DNA of 64,000 bases from Acidobacteriaceae bacterium (GTDB lineage: Bacteria; Acidobacteriota; Terriglobia; Terriglobales; Acidobacteriaceae). Both the position numbers and the translations under genes were made by a program. The DNA lies in assembly GCA_028283625.1 (NCBI GenBank), contig JAPWKG010000031.1, positions 62,001-126,000 on the forward strand, read 5' to 3'. The notes beneath the pieces were generated by a model. The model made no database searches and was not told where the DNA came from. It worked only from the letters and a program-made list of their open reading frames with translations. Shown here piece by piece: positions 35,089 to 43,298 of this stretch (position 1 is the first letter of the stretch; each line of letters opens with the position of its first letter).

Positions 35089-37014
35089 TTGTCCCCGTCT
35101 CTTCTGTATCGCTTTGGTCCCTGCGTCTACGCGCCCGCGCTTCGCGAGCTGCGATACGGTACAGCGCGCGTCATTTTGCCGCTGCAGGAGTCGAAGGTGT
35201 TGGTCGCATTGCTTGCGAAACCGGAAGCAGTGGTCTCTAAATTGGAGCTGGCCTCGATACTGTGGCCGGGGGAGCAGTACGGGGATTTCGATCGCGCGAT
35301 CCATAACTTGATCAGCAAGCTTCGCCGTATGCATCCGCAGGGAGCCGCGTGGATTGAGACCATTCCCAAGACCGGCTACCGGTTCAGCATCCCCGTTGAA
35401 GTTGAGCTGGCTGCTGCCGATCCGGTACAGCAGGAGCCGGAAGGGGATACTCCGCTTGAGGCGCCTCCCATCCCCCCCGCGGAGCGTCTGGCGACCGTGA
35501 CGGAGCCGGCGAGCTCTGCCCGACAGAGGAGCAAGTGGCCGGTGCTGGCGGTAGCCGCCGGAGCGCTGGCGCTACTTTGCCTGGTTGCCGTTGCGCTGTG
35601 GCAACAACATGCTCGGTCGGAGCAGGTGAGTTTGCAGCCGGTCGTTGTCGGTGTCTTGCCCTTTACCGGGACGCATATCGACGCTGGGCAATCGGATACG
35701 CTGCGCGAAAGTCTTGCCGATGCGCTGGCTGCTCTGCCCAATGTTGAGGTGCGAGCGTCTCATTCTCTGACCGCCGAAACGACGAGCGATGCGGCTCGGC
35801 TACAGACCGTGGCTCACGACCTTCGGCTGAATGTGCTGGTTGCGGGGAATCTTGAAACAGGCGCGACCGGATATACCCTGAACCTTGAACTCATCCGCGG
35901 TGATGATGGGACACACCTTTCATCTCTTCATTATCAGGGAGTTACGGCAAGTCTTGGTGCCTTGCCTGATCGGATTGCGGCAGGTCTGGCTCCTCTTTTA
36001 TTGAAGAAGTCGGATACGGAATCGCAGCATCTTCTGGGAGGCACTACCAGCCAGCAGGCGTACAGTCTGGCGTTCCAGGCCAGCACGGCGATGGCGCAGA
36101 GAACGCGTGAGCAAATGGATCAGGCGGTTTCGCTTTATAAACAGGCATTGGCATTGGACCCGAAGTTTGCTCGCGCATGGTCGGGCTTGGCGGAAAGCAA
36201 TCTGGTGCTGGCCAACTTCGGACGTGAAGAGGGCATGGAGAAAAGCTTCGAAGAGTCAAGGAAGGCCGCTCTGCAGGCGTTAGCTCTGGACCCCGGCAAT
36301 GCGGAGGCGCACTCCACGTTGGGCTTGATTCTGCTGCAGCATGATTGGAAGCTTGGTGAGGCAGAAAAGCAGATGCGTCTGGCGATTGCGAGCAATCCTG
36401 GACTTGCGGCGAACTATCTCCATCTCGCGGTTCTTCTGGCAGATGAGGGACGTTTCGCAGAGGCGTCAACCGCAATCGACCACGCAACAGAGGTGGACCC
36501 TGAGTGGCCGGTAATCCATGGAACGTCGATGTACGTGCATATTATGGCCCGGGAGTATGACCGGGCGATCAGCGATGCGCAGGCACTCGTACACTTCAGA
36601 CCGGATTGGAGCCGAGCGCACCGCCATCTTGGGTGGGCGTTCTGGTATGCGGGCAAACACGCGGCGGCTGTCGAGGAGTGGCAGCATGCAGCGTTGTTAG
36701 AGAAGAATGAGCGGGAAGCTCAGATGGAAGAGCATGGTAAAGAGGAGCTGATGACACGCGGCGTTCGCGCTTATGCGGAGTTCAAGCTGGCCTCCAACCT
36801 CGCCAAGCCCATTGATGATGATTTTGTCGATGCGGAGTGGTACGCCTTTGCGGGGGATCAGGAGCACACGCTGGCAGCGTTGGAGAAAATGGTGACTGCG
36901 CGCAATCCTGAAAGCCTGAAGATTCCGTGGAATCCAGCGTATGACTTCATCCGTTCCAATGGTCGTTTTACCCATCTGATGCAAGAGGTTCAACATGCCT
37001 CAAACGCCAACTGA
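35089..37014 (+). CDS. CadC-type winged-helix regulator with TM and TPR domains
   Basis: 641 residues from TTG 35089; no ATG is available in frame before residue 84, and an in-frame ATG at 35041 is followed at once by a stop. Order: OmpR/CadC winged helix (about 20-105; SKLELASILWPGEQYGDFDRAIHNLISKLRR.. IETIPKTGYRFSI), Pro/Glu linker, one TM helix (about 148-168), a FlgO-like domain (VVGVLPFTGTHIDAGQ.. LADALAALPNVEVR), and six or so TPR repeats. The DNA-binding domain is cytoplasmic, the TPRs periplasmic. It is divergent from the S53/FG-GAP unit, which it may control. Confidence 0.88.
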   Translation: MSPSLLYRFGPCVYAPALRELRYGTARVILPLQESKVLVALLAKPEAVVSKLELASILWPGEQYGDFDRAIHNLISKLRRMHPQGAAWIETIPKTGYRFSIPVEVELAAADPVQQEPEGDTPLEAPPIPPAERLATVTEPASSARQRSKWPVLAVAAGALALLCLVAVALWQQHARSEQVSLQPVVVGVLPFTGTHIDAGQSDTLRESLADALAALPNVEVRASHSLTAETTSDAARLQTVAHDLRLNVLVAGNLETGATGYTLNLELIRGDDGTHLSSLHYQGVTASLGALPDRIAAGLAPLLLKKSDTESQHLLGGTTSQQAYSLAFQASTAMAQRTREQMDQAVSLYKQALALDPKFARAWSGLAESNLVLANFGREEGMEKSFEESRKAALQALALDPGNAEAHSTLGLILLQHDWKLGEAEKQMRLAIASNPGLAANYLHLAVLLADEGRFAEASTAIDHATEVDPEWPVIHGTSMYVHIMAREYDRAISDAQALVHFRPDWSRAHRHLGWAFWYAGKHAAAVEEWQHAALLEKNEREAQMEEHGKEELMTRGVRAYAEFKLASNLAKPIDDDFVDAEWYAFAGDQEHTLAALEKMVTARNPESLKIPWNPAYDFIRSNGRFTHLMQEVQHASNAN

Positions 37015-37035
37015 CGTGAAACATGTTGAACCTCT
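36984..37035. terminator. Hairpin between convergent genes
   Basis: Perfect 14-bp inverted repeat (36984-36997 with 37022-37035) whose loop contains the stop codon of the winged-helix/TPR gene. It sits 15 bases before the end of the convergent hydrolase gene. Only a weak T tail follows, on the plus side. Confidence 0.6.
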
Positions 37036-37049
37036 GTTTGCGTTGCAGC

Positions 37050-37889
37050 TCAGGCTTCTGTAACGGTGCCGTTCTGAATAAACGAGAGCAGGTCTTCATT
37101 GATAGCACCTGCGTGTGTAGCTGGCATGCCGTGGGGAAATCCAGGGTAAACCTTGAGCAGGGCACCCTGAACCAGCTTGGCGGTAAGAACTCCTGAATCT
37201 TCAAGAGGCACAATTTGATCGTCGTCACCTTGCAGCACAAGCGTAGGGACATCGATCTTTTTCAGGTCTTCATTGAAGTCGGTTTCGGAAAATTGTTTCA
37301 CGCACTCATACTGTGCGTGAATGCTGCCCATCATGCCTTGCAGCCAAAAGCTCTCCTGAATGCCTACGGAGATTTTCGCGCCTTCGCGGTTATAGCCGAA
37401 GAAGGGAAGGGTGAAGTCGCGGTAGAGTTGTGCGCGATTTTCCGCAAGACCGTTGCGAATGCCATCGAAGACCTCCATCGGCGTGCCGTTCGGATTCTTC
37501 TCCGACTGCAGCATGATTGGTGGAACGGCGCTGATTAAGACAGCCTTGGAAACACGTTTTGATCCATGACGTCCGAGATAGCGAGCTACTTCACCCCCAC
37601 CGGTCGAATGGCCAACCAGAACCGCATCGTGCAGGTCAAGCTTTTCCATGAGTTGAGCAAGGTCATCTGCATAGACATCCATGTGGTTGCCATCGGAGGT
37701 CTGCTCCGAACGGCCATGCCCACGGCGGTCGTGCGCGATAACACGGTAGCCATGGTGCAAGAGGAAGAGCATCTGCGCATCCCAGGCATCGCCGCTCAGA
37801 GGCCAGCCGTGAGAGAACACAACGGGTTGTCCTTTACCCCAATCCTTGTAATAAATCTCTACGCCGTCGTTGGTAATAAATGTGCTCAT
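37050..37889 (-). CDS. Alpha/beta hydrolase, non-heme chloroperoxidase type
   Basis: 279 residues from ATG 37887-37889 (GGAGACAAGG just upstream). [28 protein letters not shown] and [13 protein letters not shown] are signatures of the cofactor-free haloperoxidase/arylesterase group; the triad is Ser in GHSTGGGE, Asp in [12 protein letters not shown] and His in FPHGMPATH. No signal peptide, so cytoplasmic. These enzymes hydrolyse esters and can form peracids that halogenate in vitro. Monocistronic, possibly followed through 37890-38042 (no gene seen) from the monooxygenase upstream on the same strand. Confidence 0.9.
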   Translation of the reverse strand: MSTFITNDGVEIYYKDWGKGQPVVFSHGWPLSGDAWDAQMLFLLHHGYRVIAHDRRGHGRSEQTSDGNHMDVYADDLAQLMEKLDLHDAVLVGHSTGGGEVARYLGRHGSKRVSKAVLISAVPPIMLQSEKNPNGTPMEVFDGIRNGLAENRAQLYRDFTLPFFGYNREGAKISVGIQESFWLQGMMGSIHAQYECVKQFSETDFNEDLKKIDVPTLVLQGDDDQIVPLEDSGVLTAKLVQGALLKVYPGFPHGMPATHAGAINEDLLSFIQNGTVTEA

Positions 37890-38042
37890 CCTTGTCTCCG
37901 TTCTTTCGAGCTTTTCGCTGTACAAGCGTATTCAAACGATCTCGCAAAGACGTTTTGCGTAACACACCCTTCCGATGGCAATTCAGTTCACTCTTTCGGG
38001 TAGCTGAGCGCTTCCCAGAAGCACCGCGCATCGGCCGCTGTG

Positions 38043-39158
38043 CTATTCCAGGCTTTGCCCTAGCCGCCTTCCGTACTGAGCGATTGCTTTTCCGGCTTCC
38101 ATGCGATGCAGGTTGTAGCGTTGCAAGGCGTTTTCAATCGACGTCTCCTGGGTAAGTGCGTTGCGCAGCTCAAGCGCATCTGCGGCGGCTTTGGCTACGC
38201 CCATCGCTGTATGCGGGCGTACAACAAAGGCTGCGTCGCCCAGCAAGGACACGCGAGCGCGATACATCACAGGCGTTTCATAATCGAAGATGCCCTGAAG
38301 AAAAGGAAGCGGATCCTGCGTAATAATCTCGCTGAGAACAGAGGGTAACTGTGCGCGTGCCGCAGCATATAGCTCACTCTTGGCTTCTTCAGGAAGCATT
38401 CCGCGCGCTATCGAATACAAGTGCTTCTCGCTGTTTCGCTGGCCAAGAGTATGAGAGTAACTCTCTTCAGAAAGCCTGCGATACCAGACCCAGTTGTAAC
38501 GCCGTTCTCCGTGAACAATGCTTCCGTTTTGTCCTGCAACGGTATATCCCAGGTATTGCAGACCCTGTTCTTCAAAGAAGGTAAAGCGGTCTGAAACCAC
38601 TTCAGCGCTCTTTGGTGCCAGCTGTTGCTCAGGAACGAGACCACGAAACGCTGCATAACCGGCAAAGTGAGGATGTGTTTCAGGAGCGACGAACTCTCTC
38701 ACGGATGAGCTGATGCCATCTGCGCCGAGAACGAGATCTGCGCTTTGCGATGAGCCGTCCTCAAAGTGAACGGTAGCCTGCTGCAGCGTCGAGTCAATCG
38801 ATCGCACTCCATGGTTGAGGTGATATTCCTTTGGGGAAATCTCGTCCATCCATGCCTGAAACAATAGATCCCACGACATCTGAGCTTGCGGCGTCTGCAA
38901 CATGCCGAGTACTTCGCCGTCACGATCGAGAAAAATGCGTTCTGTCGCGACGACCGCTGTGCGAAGCACGTCCTCGCGTCCGATCTCTCGCAGAACCGAG
39001 GCCACTTCATGTTGTGGAACCAACCCGGCACCTTTGCCTGAAAGACCAGAGCGTGAACGCTCATGAATTTCGATTTGCCATCCTGCTCGTTTTAGAAGAA
39101 CTCCGGCGAAGAGTCCTCCAACCGACCCGCCAACAATAATCACTTTTCCTGGTTGCAT
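38043..39158 (-). CDS. FAD-dependent aromatic-type monooxygenase
   Basis: 371 residues of the PHBH-like flavoprotein monooxygenase family. The ADP-binding GGSVGGLFAG replaces the usual GxGxxG with GGSVGG; GADGISSSVRE is the DG motif contacting FAD and NADPH; LLGDAAFVVRPHTAMGVAKAAADA is the GD motif of the flavin site. Its closest described relatives appear to be 2,6-dihydroxypyridine 3-hydroxylase-like and urate-hydroxylase-like enzymes, judging by overall length and the C-terminus. It would hydroxylate an aromatic or heteroaromatic ring in the cytoplasm. The hydrolase 150 bases downstream on the same strand may act in the same pathway. Confidence 0.87.
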   Translation of the reverse strand: MQPGKVIIVGGSVGGLFAGVLLKRAGWQIEIHERSRSGLSGKGAGLVPQHEVASVLREIGREDVLRTAVVATERIFLDRDGEVLGMLQTPQAQMSWDLLFQAWMDEISPKEYHLNHGVRSIDSTLQQATVHFEDGSSQSADLVLGADGISSSVREFVAPETHPHFAGYAAFRGLVPEQQLAPKSAEVVSDRFTFFEEQGLQYLGYTVAGQNGSIVHGERRYNWVWYRRLSEESYSHTLGQRNSEKHLYSIARGMLPEEAKSELYAAARAQLPSVLSEIITQDPLPFLQGIFDYETPVMYRARVSLLGDAAFVVRPHTAMGVAKAAADALELRNALTQETSIENALQRYNLHRMEAGKAIAQYGRRLGQSLE

Positions 39159-39396
39159 GATTCGGTTGTCTCTTTCTACGCCTCTGCATTTCCAACAAGG
39201 GAGTGTGCAGAGTCGGCGTCGCTGTTTGTAAAAGAGTAGGGTGAAATCTTTGTGGCTGCGCCCTCCCTGGGAGGAATCGCTGTATGACTCTTTCGAGTAG
39301 GAGGAATTTACCCGGTATGCGTGTGTTCGTAAGGGAAGACGTCCTGTAAAACGGTAGCTACAATCCCATCATTGTCTTGCAAGGAGGTCCATAAGG

Positions 39397-42300
39397 GTGT
39401 CGAGGGGCGTAGTGCGGAGAGCGAAAACCGCAACGAGTCATGGCGGGTGGCTGCTGTGTCTTCTGCTTCTGCTGGTGCGAGGGCCACTGCTGCTCCATGG
39501 CGAAAGCAAAAAAACCTTCTCTGAGCCGCATCGTGCGCCGTTCGGGAGCAGTATCGTACGCCTTCTTCCTCCTGAGGCCGTGTTGTCGCAAGTACGAGTG
39601 GCTCAAATTCTGCAAGATGATCTTGGATTTTTGTGGATGGGAACGCAGTATGGTTTGAACCGCTATGACGGCGTTCATATGCAGCAGTATCTGCATGATC
39701 CATCGAATCCAAACTCTTTAGGTGGAAGCTATGTGCAGGCTCTTTACAAAGATCGCGGCGGTTTTCTTTGGATCAGTACAGACCAATCCTTAGATCGTTA
39801 CGATCCCTCAACGGAAACATTTCATCATTACGATCTGCAGTTTCCGGGCTCAAGCAAGCATTACTTCGTTCACCAGATTTGTGAAGATGCTTCCGGAATT
39901 CTTTGGCTCGGTACAGGAGGAGGCCTGATTCGCTTTGATCCTGTTTCGAGCGTCTATGAGCTTGTAAACAAGGGGAAGAGTGGGGAGCATCTTTTTGCAG
40001 AAAACGATATTAAAGCTCTTGAGCTCGATCGTGAAGGTCATTTCTGGATTGCGACCAGAACGCAGATCGTATTGTTTGATCCTGTTGCGCACAGCGTATT
40101 GAAGAGAATCGCAACGGAATTTTCTCCGGCGGCGACGTTCATGCATGAGGATGTGCATGGCAATTTCTGGGCTATTGTTCGGAACCATCTGTACCGAATG
40201 GATCAAGCACGTACAAGGCTTGATCCGGTGGTTGCATTAGGTGGCGTGCAGCTCTCTGAGTATGGTGAGCTGCGCGCCATGATGGAAGATCGTACCGGTG
40301 ACATGTGGTTTGGAACGGAGTACAGCGGTGTTCTTCACTTCAAGCAGGACAGTAATATCGTTGAGATTTTCGCGCATCAGCCAGGGAGAAGTGGAAGTCT
40401 TCCGTCGGAGCGAGTGATTGCACTCTTTCAGGATCAACGTGGCGATGTTTGGGTCGGATTCCATGACATGCCTCCGTGCATGATCCTGAGAGGAGAGGTA
40501 TCGTTTCGCAGCACCACTTATAACCCCGATGCGATGACCGGGTTGTACTCTCCTCTGGTGACTGCGATTTTTGAAGAGTCATCAGAGAGTATGCTGATCG
40601 GAACAAGCGAGATCTTACAGCGTCAGAATCTAAGCACCGGAGAGATGACGCGTCCGTATCCTTTTCTGGATGGAAATGATGTCCTCTCGATCTACCGTGA
40701 TCGCGAACAGCGGCTGTGGTTCGGTACGGACAAGGGTTTGTATCGGCTTGATACAAAGGGGCAGCTGAAGCGGTTTGGCCGGCAGGACCGCCATGAAGCA
40801 CACCTGAGTGGCGCTCACGTGCAGCGGATCTTCAACGATGACGGAGATCTTTGGGTTGCTACTTGGGGAGGAATCGATCGCTACGATCCGGTGACTGATT
40901 CTTTCACCACCGTGCTTGAACTCGAGCATGGTGAGAATATCTACGACGCTGTGGTCGATCGAGATCATTCCATCTGGCTTGGGACGAACCGAGGTGTAGA
41001 GCACTTCTTTCCAAACAATCAGTCCCTTACCTCTTATCGATACAAATCCGGCCGGGAGCAAGGTCCGAGCGATACGCGTATCAATACATTGCTTGTTGAT
41101 GCTGTGGGGACGTTGTGGGTCGGAACGCAGAGTGGGCTTGATCGTTTCAATCGACAGACGCAGCATTTTCAGCGTGTCACACAGGGAATCGGTTTTGGAG
41201 GGCAGGTTGTCAGCTGTCTTCAGGAAGATGCGGATCACCACTTATGGATGGGAACAAACCAAGGTCTACTGAGATTCACTCCCGCTACATCAACGTTTGA
41301 GCAATTTTCAACCATCGATGGTTTGCCGGGAATGGACCTAACCGGCTGGGGCGTTTGCTCCAAGGGTGGCCAGTCCCGGATGTACTTTGGTGGTTTTAGC
41401 GGTGCTGTGAGTTTTCTTCCGTCGGTGGCCCACCGATCGAGCTTTACACCTCACGTTGCCTTTACGGATCTTGTGATTGACGGCTCGGCGGTCAAAGCCG
41501 GTGAGACTCCATTTCTTCCAAAGGCAATCGCGTATACCCAGCGTCTTTCTCTGCCGCACGAAAGCAATAGCTTTACGCTGGAGTTTGCTTCTCTAGATTT
41601 TCGTGATGCGCGTGCAGAACGATTTCGTTACAAGCTTGAGGGACTGGATAACGGTTGGAACCCCATTGCTTCTGGACAGCGTAGTCTTTCTTTTTCGAGG
41701 CTCCCCAGAAAGCATTATGTGCTGCGATTGCAAACGAGCATTGGGGGCGAAAATTCTTGGAAAGAGAGTCTGACGCTTCCGATTGACATAGCGCCGCCGT
41801 GGTGGGCGCGCTGGTGGATGCTTCTACTCTATTTGGTTGCCGTGGCCTCTATCCTGATTCTGGAGTGGAACAGGAAGCTGCAGCAGGTTCGCGAAGTATA
41901 TGAAGCTCGCATTGAGGGGCGAGTTCGTGAACGAACCAAGCTCGCTCGCGATCTTCATGACACCTTATTACAAGATATCCAGGGACTGATTCTTCGCTTC
42001 CAAAGCTATCTGCTGCAAATGGGGGCTGAAGACGGCAAACGTCAGGCATTAACTGCAATTCTGAATCGCGCAGAGGAGTCGGTCATTGATAGCCGCGACG
42101 CTATTCAGGATTTAAGAACGAATCCGATTGATGTTGCACAATTGGCAGACGCATTTGGTGAGTATGCCGAAGAGCTTTCGTTTCTCTCTCATGCTCGTGC
42201 TGTAGTTGAGAGTGATACTGCAGCGTTAGCGGAACATGACTTTGACGTAGAAGAGCTGTTTCAAATTGGACGTGAAGCAATACGCAATGCGTTCCAGCAT

Positions 42301-42600
42301 GCACAGGCAAGTTTGGTGCGAATTCGTATCAGCTATGTCGAGAGACGAGTTCGTCTGCTGGTCGAAGACAACGGCATAGGGATGTCTTCGGATTTGCTAG
42401 AGTACGGCGTTGAAGGGCATTGGGGGATTCGAGGAATGAGAGAACGCGCCGAACGAGGAGGCTTTACCTTGCAGATTCGTTCTCGCCATATCGACGGTCG
42501 AGGTACGGAGGTGGTAGTGACAACACCGAGGCAGGGATTTGGTCGTACTATTTTTCTCCAGAAGCTCGCTCATCGTTTGCAAAGGCTCTTTCAGGGCTGA
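39397..42600 (+). CDS. Propeller sensor histidine kinase (Reg_prop, Y_Y_Y, HisKA_3)
   Basis: 1067 residues from GTG 39397, preceded by an AAGGAGGT Shine-Dalgarno 8 bases away. Signal/TM (about 17-35), two seven-bladed propellers of Reg_prop repeats (LGFLWMGTQYGLNRYDG, GGFLWISTDQSLDRYDP, TLWVGTQSGLDRFN and many more), a Y_Y_Y Ig-like domain (about 715-790; YKLEGLDNGWNP), TM (about 807-825), then a HisKA_3 dimer domain with His854 in ARDLHDTLLQ and an HATPase (NAFQHAQA, VEDNGIGM). Such sensors read extracellular oligosaccharides in Bacteroidota; in Acidobacteriota ligands are unknown. No response regulator is adjacent. Confidence 0.93.
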   Translation: MSRGVVRRAKTATSHGGWLLCLLLLLVRGPLLLHGESKKTFSEPHRAPFGSSIVRLLPPEAVLSQVRVAQILQDDLGFLWMGTQYGLNRYDGVHMQQYLHDPSNPNSLGGSYVQALYKDRGGFLWISTDQSLDRYDPSTETFHHYDLQFPGSSKHYFVHQICEDASGILWLGTGGGLIRFDPVSSVYELVNKGKSGEHLFAENDIKALELDREGHFWIATRTQIVLFDPVAHSVLKRIATEFSPAATFMHEDVHGNFWAIVRNHLYRMDQARTRLDPVVALGGVQLSEYGELRAMMEDRTGDMWFGTEYSGVLHFKQDSNIVEIFAHQPGRSGSLPSERVIALFQDQRGDVWVGFHDMPPCMILRGEVSFRSTTYNPDAMTGLYSPLVTAIFEESSESMLIGTSEILQRQNLSTGEMTRPYPFLDGNDVLSIYRDREQRLWFGTDKGLYRLDTKGQLKRFGRQDRHEAHLSGAHVQRIFNDDGDLWVATWGGIDRYDPVTDSFTTVLELEHGENIYDAVVDRDHSIWLGTNRGVEHFFPNNQSLTSYRYKSGREQGPSDTRINTLLVDAVGTLWVGTQSGLDRFNRQTQHFQRVTQGIGFGGQVVSCLQEDADHHLWMGTNQGLLRFTPATSTFEQFSTIDGLPGMDLTGWGVCSKGGQSRMYFGGFSGAVSFLPSVAHRSSFTPHVAFTDLVIDGSAVKAGETPFLPKAIAYTQRLSLPHESNSFTLEFASLDFRDARAERFRYKLEGLDNGWNPIASGQRSLSFSRLPRKHYVLRLQTSIGGENSWKESLTLPIDIAPPWWARWWMLLLYLVAVASILILEWNRKLQQVREVYEARIEGRVRERTKLARDLHDTLLQDIQGLILRFQSYLLQMGAEDGKRQALTAILNRAEESVIDSRDAIQDLRTNPIDVAQLADAFGEYAEELSFLSHARAVVESDTAALAEHDFDVEELFQIGREAIRNAFQHAQASLVRIRISYVERRVRLLVEDNGIGMSSDLLEYGVEGHWGIRGMRERAERGGFTLQIRSRHIDGRGTEVVVTTPRQGFGRTIFLQKLAHRLQRLFQG

Positions 42601-42617
42601 CAAGGATTGCAAAAAGA

Positions 42618-42664
42618 GTGAGCTGCAGCCCTGGCGATAGAGAATTGCTCGGGCTGCAGCTCAT
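42618..42664 (-). terminator. Terminator for dps
   Basis: A 13-bp stem, 42619-42631 with 42651-42663, plus a closing G-T pair. On the minus strand it is followed by CTCTTTTTGC, so it ends the dps transcript; it also lies 18 bases after the kinase stop and may serve both. Confidence 0.8.
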
Positions 42665-42681
42665 TGCAATTTGATGAGAAG

Positions 42682-43194
42682 TTAGCGACGTGTCGATTCA
42701 AATAGAAACCAGCTGCGCCGTTGCGACTGGTCGATCCAGTTTTCCAATAAGCTTGCGGTTGCCACATCTCCGACTTCATCGCAAAGCGTGTGGACTGCCC
42801 GCATGCGAAGCGTAAGCGACTTTTCATCTTCGTGCAGCTCGCTCAGCATGTCTTGTGCTGTTACGAACTCAGCGTCGTTGTCGAGCACTCGTTGCAAACG
42901 TGCGATGTGGCTAATAGAGCGAAGAGTCATGCCTCCGATCTTGCGAACGCGTTCAGCGATCTCATCGGTCATTGCAAAAATCTGATCTGCGTGCTCATCG
43001 AGCAGAAGGTGGTAATCGCGAAAATGTGGACCACTCATGTGCCAATGAAAGTTCTTGGTTTTGAGATAAAGTGCAAAGACGTCTGCAAGAAGAGCGTTAA
43101 GGCCGCCCGCTATCTCTTGTACTGCATCGCTTGAAAGATCGGAAGACAAGGCAAGAGCTGCATTCTGGCGAGCGTGCTGTTCGGTAATGGGCAT
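42682..43194 (-). CDS. dps: Dps-family DNA-protection/ferritin-like protein
   Basis: 170 residues from ATG 43192-43194 (GGAGGATTT directly upstream). The dodecamer ferroxidase site is spread between chains: His in KNFHWHMSGP, and His/Asp/Glu in FRDYHLLLDEHADQIFAMTDEI. The protein oxidises Fe(II) with H2O2 and stores it in a cage, protecting DNA in starvation. The N-terminus is short, with little basic tail, so DNA binding may be weak. It is monocistronic with its own terminator. The ending (RRSWFLFES) is typical of the family. Confidence 0.95.
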   Translation of the reverse strand: MPITEQHARQNAALALSSDLSSDAVQEIAGGLNALLADVFALYLKTKNFHWHMSGPHFRDYHLLLDEHADQIFAMTDEIAERVRKIGGMTLRSISHIARLQRVLDNDAEFVTAQDMLSELHEDEKSLTLRMRAVHTLCDEVGDVATASLLENWIDQSQRRSWFLFESTRR

Positions 43195-43298
43195 AAATCC
43201 TCCGTGAGAAATCACAGCTCTTACGCTACTGCTGCCATTGTGCTTATGTCTCCCCTATTTCGAGCACATGCGATATCACCCGGTAGAGGGGGATCAAG

